A stretch of DNA of 64,000 nucleotides from Kitasatospora kifunensis. Its GTDB lineage: Bacteria > Actinomycetota > Actinomycetes > Streptomycetales > Streptomycetaceae. Of the stretch, positions 11,339-20,713 are shown one piece after another. Each line of letters begins with the position of its first letter. Positions within the stretch are counted from its first letter, which is position 1. A program made the position numbers and the translations under genes. The stretch lies in contig NZ_JACHJV010000001.1 in assembly GCF_014203855.1 (NCBI RefSeq), positions 4,092,001 through 4,156,000 of the forward strand, read 5' to 3'. Below the pieces are notes generated by a model that was given only the letters and a program-made list of their open reading frames with translations, made no database searches and had not been told where the DNA came from.

Positions 11339-11606
11339 GCGAATCCGCTCCTGTCGGTGATGTTTTGTGCGCCGCGGCCCGGACGCCTGTGCCATCCTCC
11401 CAGACTCGTCGGGCGGCTTCACCTCCGTGCTCGCCAGTCGGGACAGAAGCATCGGTGTTTGAGGACGAAAGGTACGGTCTGGGCAGGTCGCGGCCGGTTT
11501 TCCGGGTTCCGGCAGTCGCCGGGGCGGCGTGATCCACGGCGTTCTCGCGGCTGCTGGGGCCGCCCGGTCCTGGCCGGGCTTTCAGACCCCGGCCATCCGA
11601 CCGCGC

Positions 11607-11618
11607 TATCCTGCGCCC
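11607..11618 (+). promoter_or_regulatory. Probable -10 element giving a leaderless dedA transcript
   Basis: TATCCT lies 6 bases before the GTG start, and no ribosome-binding site is present between them. Initiation about 7 nt after the hexamer would fall on the start codon itself. No convincing -35 is seen. Confidence 0.45.
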
Positions 11619-12347
11619 GTGACTACCACCACCGACCTAGCGGTCAATCTCCTCGATGCCAAGTCGCTGATCAGCTCGGTCGGGACGGTCGGCCTGCTGG
11701 CGATCATCTTCGCCGAGACCGGCCTGCTGATCGGTTTCTTCCTGCCCGGTGACTCGCTGCTGATCCTGGGCGGCGTTGCCGCCTCCTCGGCTGCCAGCAA
11801 GGCGTTCGGGGCCGGCGTGCAGATGCCGATCGCCGCCCTGCTGATCGGCGCCCCGCTGTGCGCGATCGCGGGCGCGCAGCTCGGCCACCTGCTCGGGGCG
11901 AAGGTGGGGGGCAGGCTCTTCGACAAGCCGGACTCCAAGATCTTCAAGCGCGAGTACGTGGTCAAGGCCGAGGAGTACTTCACCAAGTTCGGTCCGGAGA
12001 AGGCCGTGGTGATGGCCCGGTTCATCCCGATCGTGCGGACCTTCCTCAACCCGGTGGCCGGCACCCTGGAGATGCCCGCGCGCACGTTCTTCATCTGGAA
12101 CGCGGTCGGCGGCGTGATCTGGACCGAGGCGATGCTCTGCATCGGCTACTTCTTCGGCGACTCGATGGCCCCGGTGATCGACAAGTACCTGATCCCGGCG
12201 ATGGCGCTGATCATCCTGCTGTCGATCTCGCCGATCCTGATCGAGGTGCTGCGCGACCGCAAGAAGCGCAAGGCGGGTGGCGCGGCCTACGCGGCCGAGG
12301 CCGAGGCCGCCGACGCGCTGCAGGGCGGCCGGCACCGGCGCGGCTGA
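11619..12347 (+). CDS. DedA family (SNARE-associated/VTT) membrane protein
   Basis: 242 aa from GTG at 11619. It fits the DedA family of inner-membrane proteins linked to undecaprenyl-phosphate and phospholipid flipping. Seen: the hydrophobic re-entrant segment with ETGLLIGFFLPGDSLL, the conserved FxRFIPxxRTFxNxxAG motif (ARFIPIVRTFLNPVAG) and C-terminal helices before a basic tail RDRKKRK. An upstream ATG at 11529 exists, but the added residues are not conserved-looking. Divergent from fbaA. Confidence 0.92.
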   Translation: MTTTTDLAVNLLDAKSLISSVGTVGLLAIIFAETGLLIGFFLPGDSLLILGGVAASSAASKAFGAGVQMPIAALLIGAPLCAIAGAQLGHLLGAKVGGRLFDKPDSKIFKREYVVKAEEYFTKFGPEKAVVMARFIPIVRTFLNPVAGTLEMPARTFFIWNAVGGVIWTEAMLCIGYFFGDSMAPVIDKYLIPAMALIILLSISPILIEVLRDRKKRKAGGAAYAAEAEAADALQGGRHRRG

Positions 12348-12363
12348 GCCTGACCCGAGGAAA

Positions 12364-12406
12364 AACGGCGGCGCCCCGACCCGGAAAGGGTCGGGGCGCC
12401 GCCGTT
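12364..12406. terminator. Strong bidirectional terminator between dedA and pyrE
   Basis: A 19-bp perfect stem with loop GGAAA, flanked by AA and TT, lies between convergent genes. Confidence 0.85.
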
Positions 12407-12416
12407 GTGCGGGGTG

Positions 12417-12450
12417 GGTGGGCGAGGTTTCACGTGAAACCTCGCCCACC
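12417..12450. promoter_or_regulatory. parS chromosome-partition site
   Basis: A 34-nt perfect palindrome whose centre, GTTTCACGTGAAAC at 12427-12440, is the Streptomyces parS core bound by ParB. It sits between convergent genes next to the terminator. In Streptomyces, parS sites cluster around the replication origin, so this region is probably origin-proximal. No second copy was found in the window. Confidence 0.92.
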
Positions 12451-12471
12451 GATCGCCCGGAAGCCGCGACC

Positions 12472-13011
12472 TCAGGCGAGGTCGAGGTCCTGGGCGGTGA
12501 AGACGGTGTAGTACGGCAGGCCGGCGGCCTCGATGGCGGGGGCGGCACCGCGCTCGACGATCACCGCGACGCCGACCACCTCGGCGCCCGCCTCGCGCAG
12601 CGCCTCGACCGCGGTCAGCACCGAACCGCCGGTGGTGGAGGTGTCCTCGACGGCCAGCACCCGGCGGCCCTTGACGTCCGGTCCCTCGATCCGGCGCTGC
12701 AGACCGTGTGCCTTGCCGGCCTTGCGGACCACGAAGGCGTCCAGCTCGCGACCGCGCGCGGCGGCGGCGTGCAGCATCGCGGCGGCCACCGGGTCGGCGC
12801 CCAGCGTCAGACCGCCGACCGCCTCGTAGTCCAGCTCCGCCGTGGCGTCCAGCAGGACCCGCCCGACCAGCGGCGCGGCCTGCGCGTCCAGGGTGATCCG
12901 GCGCAGGTCCACGTAGTAGTCGGCCTCGCGGCCGGAGGAGAGGGTGACCTTGCCGTGCACCACGGCCTTGGTCTTGATCTGCGCCAGCAGGGCGTCGCGG
13001 TCGTTGCTCAT
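12472..13011 (-). CDS. pyrE: Orotate phosphoribosyltransferase
   Basis: Fifth step of UMP synthesis: orotate plus PRPP gives OMP. 179 aa from ATG at 13011. The PRPP-binding loop VLAVEDTSTTGGS (about residues 118-130), the flexible-loop segment VRKAGKAHG and the N-terminal GKVTLSSGREADYYVD are all present. Length is as in Streptomyces PyrE. It runs towards dedA and ends at the parS/terminator block. Confidence 0.96.
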   Translation of the reverse strand: MSNDRDALLAQIKTKAVVHGKVTLSSGREADYYVDLRRITLDAQAAPLVGRVLLDATAELDYEAVGGLTLGADPVAAAMLHAAAARGRELDAFVVRKAGKAHGLQRRIEGPDVKGRRVLAVEDTSTTGGSVLTAVEALREAGAEVVGVAVIVERGAAPAIEAAGLPYYTVFTAQDLDLA

Positions 13012-13043
13012 GGACAGCCAGTCTAGGGTCTGTCCGCCCCCGG

Positions 13044-14162
13044 TCAGCGCCTGCGCAGGGCGCGGGCCACGATGACCGCGCCGCCGAGCAGGGCGACGCC
13101 GCCGCCGATCATCCAGGGCGTGCTGAGTCGCCCCGCGGTCCGGGCGGCCACCGGCGCGGCGGCCTGCTGGTCGCCGTACCAGCGGCTGGCGGCCCGCGCT
13201 CGGGCGCTGCGGGCGGGCAGCGTCGGGGCGTAGCGGCCGCGCGGCGGGGCGTGGTCGACCTCTTCGGCCGAGCGACCGACGATGCTGCGGCGCACCGGCC
13301 CGGTCAGCAGGTCCTCGGAGCCGAGCGGGTCCTCGATCGGGTGCGGGTAGCCGTAGGGGACCTCGAGCCGGGCGGCCGGCTCGACGGGCTCGGAGGCGGT
13401 GTCCGGGGCGTCCGGGGCAGCGGTGGGCTCGGCCGCCTCGTCGTCGGATCCGGCGGCCCCGGTGGCCCCGGCGGTCTCGGCGCTCTGAGCGGGCTCGGGG
13501 GCTTCGGGGAACTCGGGGGAGGAGAAGGCGATCAGCCCGGAGAGGTCGTCGGAGAAGAGGTCGTCCGGCAGCTCGTCCGGGAGTTCGTCGACGCCATCGG
13601 CCGACTCCGAGCCGACGACGGCGTCCTCGGCGCCGTCATCCGTCTCCTCGTCGGGGACCACGGTGAGGATGGGGGCGTGGGCGCCGCCCAGCTCGACGGC
13701 GAGCGTGGCGGCGAAGCGGTCGAGCAGGCGACGACCGGTGGCCGCCAGCGTCTCGGCTTCGAGCTCGGCCAGCCGCCCGCCAGGGGTGAGGTCGCCGCTG
13801 AAGCGCAGCACGGTGGCCTCGGCGCCGTCCGACTCGACCCGCAGCCGCACGGTGGCCAGCACCTCGCCCTCGCCCCGCGCCTCCTGACCCTCCAGGAAGG
13901 CGGTGAGCACGCCCGAGCCGCCGCTGCGGATCAACGAGATGACGCCGCGGTAGGTGATGGTGGAGCCGCCGATCCGCAGCCGGAGCCGACCGTTGATCTC
14001 CTCGGGGGCGCTCGGGTCGGAGCGCTTGGTGCCGGTGCGCCGCTCGGGCGCGTCGGAGGCATCAGTGCTCAGGCCGGGGACGCACCGCGCGAGCAGCGCG
14101 GGGTCCGCCAGCGCGGGCTGGACGAGTTCGGCCGGCAGCTGGATGACAACCTCATGCTCCAT
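13044..14162 (-). CDS. SRPBCC / CoxG-like protein with C-terminal membrane anchor
   Basis: 372 aa from ATG at 14162. Residues 1-165 resemble the CoxG (SRPBCC) lipid/ligand-binding fold: MEHEVVIQLPAELV, LLARCVPG, INGRLRLRIGGSTITYRG and GGRLAELEAETLAATGRRLL. A long acidic, Ala/Pro-rich linker follows. One transmembrane helix near the end (WMIGGGVALLGGAVIVA) is capped by RALRRR, so the domain is tethered to the membrane. CoxG usually serves Mo-hydroxylases, but no such genes are near; the function here is unknown. Confidence 0.78.
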   Translation of the reverse strand: MEHEVVIQLPAELVQPALADPALLARCVPGLSTDASDAPERRTGTKRSDPSAPEEINGRLRLRIGGSTITYRGVISLIRSGGSGVLTAFLEGQEARGEGEVLATVRLRVESDGAEATVLRFSGDLTPGGRLAELEAETLAATGRRLLDRFAATLAVELGGAHAPILTVVPDEETDDGAEDAVVGSESADGVDELPDELPDDLFSDDLSGLIAFSSPEFPEAPEPAQSAETAGATGAAGSDDEAAEPTAAPDAPDTASEPVEPAARLEVPYGYPHPIEDPLGSEDLLTGPVRRSIVGRSAEEVDHAPPRGRYAPTLPARSARARAASRWYGDQQAAAPVAARTAGRLSTPWMIGGGVALLGGAVIVARALRRR

Positions 14163-14217
14163 GCCTGTGAGCCTACTGTCGTCGCTCACCGGTGGGGGCT
14201 CCGGCCCGGTGTCGACA

Positions 14218-14285
14218 CTGAGACCGACCGGCGATTGGGGGCCGTCCAGGCCTGAGACCGACCGGCAATCGGTGGCCGTCCAGGC
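14218..14285. repeat. Two tandem copies of a 34-bp repeat
   Basis: A 34-bp unit beginning CTGAGACCGACCGGC occurs at 14218-14251 and 14252-14285 with a few changes, in the gap between two minus-strand genes. No function is evident. Confidence 0.8.
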
Positions 14286-14326
14286 CTCGGTGGCGGGCCG
14301 GGGCCCGGACGGTGGCCCGGCGCGGG

Positions 14327-16474
14327 TCAGCGGGGGTGCAGCAGGGTGCTCGGTGGGGGCAGCGGCGTCGGTTGCTCGGCGGCCAGCGCGGTGGCGCTCG
14401 CGGTGAGCTGCGCGGTGGTCAGCGAGCGGGGCGGCGGTGCGTCCGGGGCCAGCGCGAGGGTCGGGCGCTGCTCGTGCGCGGCCAGCAGCACGGCCGCGAG
14501 ATCGCCGCTGCCGGCCGGGTCGCAGGCCGGACCGCGGCCTGGCACCGGGAACGGCACGCTCCACAAGCCTGCCGCGCGCAGCCCCGCGGCCACCGTCCAC
14601 AGGCCGGGGCCGGTCGGGGCCGGCACCGCGAGTCGGCCGCCGGGGGCCAGGCGGGCGGCAGCCAGCCGGTAGAACTCGCTGGCGTGGTACTCACTGTGGG
14701 CCGCCCGTTCGGGGGCCGGCAGATCGGCCAGCACGGCATCGAAGCGCTCGGCGCCGTCGTCCTCCCGCAACCAGGGCAGCGGATCGGCGGTGACCACGTG
14801 GACCCGTGGGTCGGCGAAGGCGTGCCCGCTGAGCGCGGCCAGCGCCGGATCACGGCGGGCCAGCGCGGGCAGCGCCGGATCGGAGGTGACCACCAGGACG
14901 GCGCGCACGCCGCGGTGTCGCAGCACCTCGCGCAGCGCCAGCCCGTCGCCGCCGCCCAGCAGCAGGACCCGGCCGTCGCCCGCGCCCGCCAGCGCGGGGT
15001 GCACCAGGGCCTCGTGGTAGCGGTACTCGTCCTGGCCGCAGGCCGCGAGTCGGCCGGAGAGGTAGAGCCGCAGCGGTGGCGTGCCGGGCGGCGGGAGCTG
15101 AGCGGTCGGGGGGCCGGGTGCGGCCGCCGCGGCGATCGGGCCGGTCATCGCGCCGCCGGTGGCCGTCGCATCGACGAACGGCACACCGCCGGTCAGTACC
15201 AGCTCGCCGGAGCGGCTCTGCACGACCTGCCGCAACGGGCCGCCGTAGAACGCGTGCCGGGCGGCGCGTTCGATCGCGCCGGTGCAGGCGGTGGCCAGTG
15301 CGAGGACGGCCAGCACGGCGCCGCAGCCGGTCCAGAGCAGCCCCTTGGACCGGGGGCCCGGCTCCTCGCGGAAGAGCCAGAGCACCACCGCCGCGCCCGC
15401 CACCGCGTTGACCGCCCCGGTCAGCAGCGCCCCCGTGGCCTGCCCGAGCAGCGGCAGCAGGACGAAGGGGAAGGCGAGTCCGCCGACCAGGGCACCCACG
15501 TAGTCGGCGGCGAACAGGTCGGCGGCGGCCCGTCCCGCGTCCTCCCGGCGGATCCGCTGGAGCAGCGTCATCAGCAGCGGGATCTCGGCGCCGATCAGCA
15601 TCCCGATCAGACAGGTCAGGGCGATCAGGGTGACCTGGTAGCGGCCGAGCCAGGCCCAGCAGCTGTAGAGGGAGAGCACGGAGAGCCCGCCGACCAGTGC
15701 CAGCGCGCACTCGACCAGCGCGAAGGAGGTGGCCGGGCGGTGTGTGAAGTGCTTGGCGGCCAGCGAGCCGAGGCCCATCGCGAAGACCATCACGGAGAGC
15801 ACCACGGAGGTCTGGGTGACCGGGTCGCCGAGCAGGTAGCCGCCGAGCGCGACCAACTCCAGCTCGTACACCAGTCCGCAGGCGGCGCAGACGAAGGCGG
15901 CCAGCAGGACCAGCAGCCGGGCCAGCCGGGCCCGCCGTGGGGTGGGGTGCGGAATGCGGGTGGGCGTCGGAGCGGGCGCCTGTGCGCGGGCGCGGCCGAG
16001 GTGCTTCGAGCCGAGGCGCTTCGCGTGGAGGTGTTTCGAGCCGGGGTGCTTCTGGCCGGGGTGCCTCTGGCTGGGGTCCTTCTGGCCGGGGTACTTGGAA
16101 CCGGGGACGTACCAGGCACGATCGTCCATTCGGCCGCGTGCGGATGGGGGGCCGGCGGGGCGGCTGCCGCCGGGCTCCTGCGGCCTGCGGTCGCCGCGCA
16201 GGCGCAGGTGGACCCGGGGACCGGGGTGCCGTGCCGGGCCCGGCTGGGTCTCGGCACGGCGTTCGGACCCGGTGCGGCGATCGGGTTGGGTGCGGCGTTC
16301 GGCCTGGGTGCGGGCCCGGGCGAAGCGGCCCTTGACGGGGCCGCGGGCGCGGGACTTGAGCCGGACGGCTCGTGGCCTCACCAAGCCGCCCGCCGGGGAG
16401 GCTCCCGCGGCCGGGGGAGGTCCGTCACGGTCGAGGCCGCGCTGGGTGGGCCGGTCCGCCGGCTGGTTGATCAC
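14327..16474 (-). CDS. Membrane spermidine-synthase-like protein
   Basis: Up to 715 aa. The C-terminal 250 residues carry a class I methyltransferase/polyamine synthase fold: VLLLGGGDGLALREVL (SAM/dcSAM loop), then FDAVLADLPAP and SEFYRLAAARLAPGGRLAV. About seven membrane helices precede it (LLVLLAAFVCAACGLVYELEL onward), the layout of actinobacterial membrane spermidine synthases. The start is uncertain: ATG at 16474 gives a basic unstructured head, while ATG at 16129 gives a head with repeated PGQKHPGSKHL-like units before the first helix. Substrate unproven; the polyamine aminopropyltransferase label is by similarity only. Confidence 0.75.
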   Translation of the reverse strand: MINQPADRPTQRGLDRDGPPPAAGASPAGGLVRPRAVRLKSRARGPVKGRFARARTQAERRTQPDRRTGSERRAETQPGPARHPGPRVHLRLRGDRRPQEPGGSRPAGPPSARGRMDDRAWYVPGSKYPGQKDPSQRHPGQKHPGSKHLHAKRLGSKHLGRARAQAPAPTPTRIPHPTPRRARLARLLVLLAAFVCAACGLVYELELVALGGYLLGDPVTQTSVVLSVMVFAMGLGSLAAKHFTHRPATSFALVECALALVGGLSVLSLYSCWAWLGRYQVTLIALTCLIGMLIGAEIPLLMTLLQRIRREDAGRAAADLFAADYVGALVGGLAFPFVLLPLLGQATGALLTGAVNAVAGAAVVLWLFREEPGPRSKGLLWTGCGAVLAVLALATACTGAIERAARHAFYGGPLRQVVQSRSGELVLTGGVPFVDATATGGAMTGPIAAAAAPGPPTAQLPPPGTPPLRLYLSGRLAACGQDEYRYHEALVHPALAGAGDGRVLLLGGGDGLALREVLRHRGVRAVLVVTSDPALPALARRDPALAALSGHAFADPRVHVVTADPLPWLREDDGAERFDAVLADLPAPERAAHSEYHASEFYRLAAARLAPGGRLAVPAPTGPGLWTVAAGLRAAGLWSVPFPVPGRGPACDPAGSGDLAAVLLAAHEQRPTLALAPDAPPPRSLTTAQLTASATALAAEQPTPLPPPSTLLHPR

Positions 16475-16660
16475 GAAGAAACGCTAGGCGACGCATGCCG
16501 TGCGTAGGTGTACTCGTACGAGGGATAGCGCTCCGGTTTGAGTTGACGAATCGTCATGATGTTCGGGGCTGATGTCCCGTCAAGACGCCTCTCACGGGCC
16601 GGGGTGGGGCGTCGCGAGGGCCTGGTGGGGGCTGCGCCGGTGGTCTTGCCGATGGCCTTG

Positions 16661-16715
16661 TCGGGGGCTCTCGCCGGGGGCTCTCGTCGGGGTTCTCGTC
16701 GGGGGTTTCGCTGGG
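16661..16715. repeat. Degenerate 12-15-bp tandem repeat
   Basis: About four copies of a TCGTCGGGGGCTC-like unit lie in the 256-bp gap above the DUF2617 gene stop, which otherwise holds no gene. Confidence 0.6.
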
Positions 16716-16730
16716 GATGTCACTGCGGTG

Positions 16731-17480
16731 TCATGGGACGGTGGGTCGAGCCATCGCGCATCGCCCGCCGGCACGCGGCGCCGAGGCCGTCAGCTGCCCG
16801 CGCACCACCAGCGAGGAGCGGGTGCAGACCAGTCGGCCCTCCTGCGGATAGGCGTGCCAGGTCCGCCAGAGCACCCGCTCGGCGCTGCCCTGGGCGACCA
16901 GCGCGGTGAAGGCGCTCGGGTCGCCGGGGAAGACCCCGGCCAGGCCGCGCGGGTGCTCGTCGACCAGGGCGAGGATCTCCTGCGCCCTGGCGGCGAAGAC
17001 GTGCGGCGGCAGCGACTCGATCCGTGCCGCGAACTCGTACTCCCAGCCCGCGACTTGCTCGGCCACTCGGGCCGGCAGCGGGGTGCGCCGACCGGGCATG
17101 CAGGCCACCGTCTCCAGGCACTCGCCGGGGCCGGCCGTGATCACCACCTGGTGCGAGGCGCCCAGCAGCCGCAGTTGCAGGGTGCCCGCCGAGCTGCCGC
17201 CCGCGCTCGTGGTCCGGGTTCTGCCGCCGGGGCCGGCGGAGCTGGTGGCGGTGCCGGTGTTGGTGGCGGTGCTGGCAGTGCTGGCGGTGCCGGTGGTGGA
17301 CGTGCTGCCGAGGGCGTCGCGGGCCGCCGTGCCGTAGCGGCTCGTGCCGTCGGTCAGGCCGTCCGGCCCCAGCAGTGGCAGATCGCGCACCGCCAGCGCG
17401 GGCAGGGGTCCGCCGCCGAGACACCAGGCCAGGTCGCCGGCGCGGGTGTCGGTATAGGAGGTCTGCAGTGTGGTGAGCAT
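16731..17480 (-). CDS. DUF2617 family protein with low-complexity insertion
   Basis: 249 aa. The N-terminus MLTTLQTSYTDTRAGDLAWCLG and the core LQLRLLGASHQVVI, ETVACMPG and YEFAARIESLP match this actinobacterial family of unknown function. Residues about 56-98 are a Thr/Ser/Ala/Gly run encoded by short DNA repeats (GTGGCGGTGCTGGC type). They interrupt the position where family members usually run straight from LAG to LQLRLLG. There is no membrane segment. A 560-bp gap separates it from the divergent valS. Confidence 0.82.
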   Translation of the reverse strand: MLTTLQTSYTDTRAGDLAWCLGGGPLPALAVRDLPLLGPDGLTDGTSRYGTAARDALGSTSTTGTASTASTATNTGTATSSAGPGGRTRTTSAGGSSAGTLQLRLLGASHQVVITAGPGECLETVACMPGRRTPLPARVAEQVAGWEYEFAARIESLPPHVFAARAQEILALVDEHPRGLAGVFPGDPSAFTALVAQGSAERVLWRTWHAYPQEGRLVCTRSSLVVRGQLTASAPRAGGRCAMARPTVP

Positions 17481-18040
17481 GGTGGGCTCCGCATTCAGCT
17501 CCGTACGCGCCCTGCGCCGTGCAGCGTCCGACTCGGCCGAAGGCGAGGAGGTTCGTGGCTGTGCGGTCCGAGACGCGGCCGACCGTGGAAGGAAGGATTC
17601 CGGCTGGAGATTCAGCAGCAGAGAAGCACGAATTCTCCGGGTCCGTCAGGGATTTACCCATTCTTGTTGCACATTCACCGTTCTGGGCGTAGTGCCTGGC
17701 CAGGTCTGACCGGACCGGTGAACGAGATTGCTCGTCACGCGCCATCAAGGCCGGAGCGCGCGCCCCTCGGGCCGGTTGCGCGCTGGTGCCGACGGCGCGC
17801 GCGGTACGTCAGGCGCGCCGGGGGCGCTGCGCGCGGGCGCGCGGTGATTTGGGGCGGTTCTGCGGTGTCGCGGATCGAGAGGAAGGGCCTGCGTGAGCCG
17901 GCGCGCCTCCGTATGAGCGTACGTGCGTCTGTGCGAGCTCGCGCGCGTCAGTGCGACCGGGGCGCCGGTGTGCGCGGGCGGGGATCGGCCTTGGATAAAT
18001 CGGTTTGGTGAAAAGGGCGACCGTGCTTACATGAGGACGC
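17481..18040. other. 560-bp divergent intergenic region before valS
   Basis: No convincing gene on either strand. The centre (17740-17860) is very GC-rich with CGCGCG runs. I looked for T-box features (a GGTGGNACCGCG antiterminator and specifier stem) ahead of valS and did not find them. Confidence 0.5.
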
Positions 18041-20620
18041 ATGACAGAGCCATCTCGTCCTTGGGACGTGCCGCAGCAGCCCTCACTCACAGGGCTCGAA
18101 GAGAAGTGGGCGCGACGCTGGGACGAGACGGGCGTATTCCGTTTCGACCGGTCGAAGACCCGCGCCGAGGTCTTCTCGATCGACACTCCGCCGCCCACCG
18201 CCAGTGGCGAGCTGCACGTCGGCCACGTCTTCTCCTACACCCACACCGACGTCATCGCGCGTTACCAGCGGATGCGCGGGCGCGAGGTCTTCTATCCGAT
18301 GGGCTGGGACGACAACGGCCTGCCGACCGAACGCCGGGTGCAGAACCACTACGGCGTGCGCTGCGACCCGACGCTGCCCTACGACCCCGGCTTCACCCCG
18401 CCCCCGTCGGCGGCTGGGCAGCGCCCGGGAAAGCAGCAACTACCCATCTCCCGACGGAATTTCATCGAGCTCTGTGAGCAGCTGACGCTGCTCGACGAGC
18501 GCGCCTTCGAGGAGGTGTGGCAGCGCCTGGGCCTCTCGGTCGACTGGACGATGACCTACCGGACGATCGGCGAGGCGGCCCGGGCCACCGCGCAGCGGGC
18601 CTTCCTGCGCAACCTGGCCCGTGGCGAGGCCTACCTCGCCCAGGCACCGACCCTGTGGGACGTCACCTTCCGCACCGCGGTCGCCCAGGCCGAGCTGACC
18701 GACCGCGAACGACCCGGCGCGTTCCACCGGTTGCGCTTCACCGGCCCCGGCGGCCGATCGGTCGAGATCGACACCACCCGGCCCGAACTGCTGCCCGCCT
18801 GTGTGGCGTTGGTCGCCCACCCGGAGGACGAGCGGTACCGCGAGCTGATCGGCGCCACCGTTCGCTCGCCGCTCTTCGAGGTCGAGGTTCCGGTGCTGGC
18901 CCACCGGTTGGCCGATCCCGGGAAGGGCACCGGGATCGCCATGGTGTGCACCTTCGGCGACACCAGCGATGTCCTGTGGTGGCGTGAACTGCGCCTGGAA
19001 ACCCGGCCCGTGATCGGCCGGGACGGCCGGTTCGCGGCCGAGCCGCCGGTCGGCCTGGAGTCGCAGCGGGCCACGGCGGCGTACGCCGAGTTGGCCGGTG
19101 CCACCGTGCACACCGGACGCGAGCGGATCGTCGCGCTGCTCCGAGAGCGTGGCGAACTGCTGGGCGAGCCACGGCAGATCAGTCACAGCGTCAAGTTCTT
19201 CGAGCGGGGGGACAAGCCGCTCGAGATCGTCACCACCCGGCAGTGGTACCTGCGCAACGGCGGCCGCGATGCCGGGCTTCGCGATGAACTTCTCGCGCGT
19301 GGTGCCGAGTTGACCTGGCATCCGGCCCATATGCGGGTCCGCTACGAGGCCTGGGTGAGCGGTCTGAACGGCGACTGGCTGATCAGCCGGCAGCGGTTCT
19401 TCGGTGTCCCGTTCCCCCTCTGGTACCCGTTGGACGCCGACGGTGAGCCCTGCTACGACCGCCCGCTCACCCCGCCGGAGTCCGCGCTGCCGATCGATCC
19501 GAGCAGCCAGGCCCCGGCCGGCTACCGGCCCGAACAGCGTGACCAGCCAGGCGGGTTCACCGCGGACCCGGACGTGATGGACACCTGGGCCACCTCCTCG
19601 CTCACCCCGCAGATCGCGGCCGGCTGGGAGCGTGATCCGGACCTGTTCGCCCGGGTCTTCCCGATGGACCTGCGCCCGCAGGCCCACGAGATCATCCGGA
19701 CCTGGCTCTTCTCCTCGGTGGTCCGCGCGCACAGCGAGCAGCACGAGCTGCCCTGGCGGCACGCCGCGATCTCCGGCTGGATCCTGGACCCGGACCGCAA
19801 GAAGATGTCCAAGTCGGTGGGCAACGTGGTCACGCCGGCCGGCCTGCTGGCCGAACACGGCTCGGACGCCGTCCGCTACTGGGCGGCCAGCGGCCGACCC
19901 GGCACCGACACGGCCTTCGACACCGGGCAGATGAAGGTCGGGCGCCGACTGGCCGTCAAGCTGCTCAACGCGGGCCGGTTCGCGCTCGGTTTCGGCGCCC
20001 CCAGCGCCACCGCCCGGGTGACCGAACCGCTGGACGCGGCGCTGCTCGCCGAGCTGGCCCACCTGGTCGAGAGCGCCACCGCGGCGCTCGACGCCTTCGA
20101 CTACACCCAGGCGTTGGAACAGACCGAGCGCTTCTTCTGGACCTTCTGCGACGACTACCTGGAGCTGGTCAAGGCCCGCGCGTACGGGGACCAGAGCGAT
20201 CCAACCGGCGTCGACTCGGCCAGGGTCGCCCTCACCACCGCACTCAGCGTGCTGCTGCGGCTCTTCGCGCCGTTCCTGCCGTTCGCCGCCGAGGAGGTGT
20301 GGTCCTGGTGGCAGCCGGGATCGGTGCACCGCGCCGGCTGGCCGCAGGCAGCCGAGCTGCGCAGCGCGGCCGGCCCCGTCGACCGCGCGGTGCTGAGCGT
20401 GGCCGGCCAGGTGATCGCCGGCGTCCGCAAGGCCAAGTCCGAGGCCCGCTGCTCGATGCGCGCCGAGGTGGCCCAGGCCGTGGTCCGTGGACCGGCGCCG
20501 GTGCTGGAGCTGCTGGCGCTGGTCGAGGGCGACGTCCGCTCGGCCGGGCGGATCGCGCGGTTGGAGGCCGTGGTGGGCGTCGAGTTGGCGGTCGAGGTCG
20601 GCTTCCGGAGCACGGTCTGA
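18041..20620 (+). CDS. valS: Valyl-tRNA synthetase, archaeal/eukaryal-like type
   Basis: 859 aa. It charges tRNA-Val and edits Thr. HVGH at residues 59-62 is the HIGH motif and KMSKS lies at 588-592. The editing domain carries the conserved IDTTRPELLPACVALVAHP. It has the archaeal-style YTHTDVIARYQRMRG and YPMGWDDNGLPTERRVQ, and lacks the long C-terminal coiled coil of ordinary bacterial ValRS. Streptomyces chromosomes usually hold a bacterial-type valS elsewhere, so this may be an extra or replacement copy. No T-box leader was seen. Confidence 0.9.
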   Translation: MTEPSRPWDVPQQPSLTGLEEKWARRWDETGVFRFDRSKTRAEVFSIDTPPPTASGELHVGHVFSYTHTDVIARYQRMRGREVFYPMGWDDNGLPTERRVQNHYGVRCDPTLPYDPGFTPPPSAAGQRPGKQQLPISRRNFIELCEQLTLLDERAFEEVWQRLGLSVDWTMTYRTIGEAARATAQRAFLRNLARGEAYLAQAPTLWDVTFRTAVAQAELTDRERPGAFHRLRFTGPGGRSVEIDTTRPELLPACVALVAHPEDERYRELIGATVRSPLFEVEVPVLAHRLADPGKGTGIAMVCTFGDTSDVLWWRELRLETRPVIGRDGRFAAEPPVGLESQRATAAYAELAGATVHTGRERIVALLRERGELLGEPRQISHSVKFFERGDKPLEIVTTRQWYLRNGGRDAGLRDELLARGAELTWHPAHMRVRYEAWVSGLNGDWLISRQRFFGVPFPLWYPLDADGEPCYDRPLTPPESALPIDPSSQAPAGYRPEQRDQPGGFTADPDVMDTWATSSLTPQIAAGWERDPDLFARVFPMDLRPQAHEIIRTWLFSSVVRAHSEQHELPWRHAAISGWILDPDRKKMSKSVGNVVTPAGLLAEHGSDAVRYWAASGRPGTDTAFDTGQMKVGRRLAVKLLNAGRFALGFGAPSATARVTEPLDAALLAELAHLVESATAALDAFDYTQALEQTERFFWTFCDDYLELVKARAYGDQSDPTGVDSARVALTTALSVLLRLFAPFLPFAAEEVWSWWQPGSVHRAGWPQAAELRSAAGPVDRAVLSVAGQVIAGVRKAKSEARCSMRAEVAQAVVRGPAPVLELLALVEGDVRSAGRIARLEAVVGVELAVEVGFRSTV

Positions 20621-20628
20621 GGCGGCGG

Positions 20629-20655
20629 CCCCGCTGACAGTGTTGTTCAGCGGGG
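20629..20655 (+). terminator. Terminator hairpin after valS
   Basis: A 9-bp stem CCCCGCTGA with a 9-nt loop starts 8 bases after the valS stop, between convergent genes. Confidence 0.7.
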
Positions 20656-20713
20656 TCGGCCAGCGGGGCCGGCCAGCGGGGCCGGCTCGGAACAGGCTCC
20701 TAGTGGCCGGTGC

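Noticed and set aside
17481..18040. T-box riboswitch ahead of valS
   Set aside because: No GGTGGNACCGCG antiterminator or specifier loop was found.
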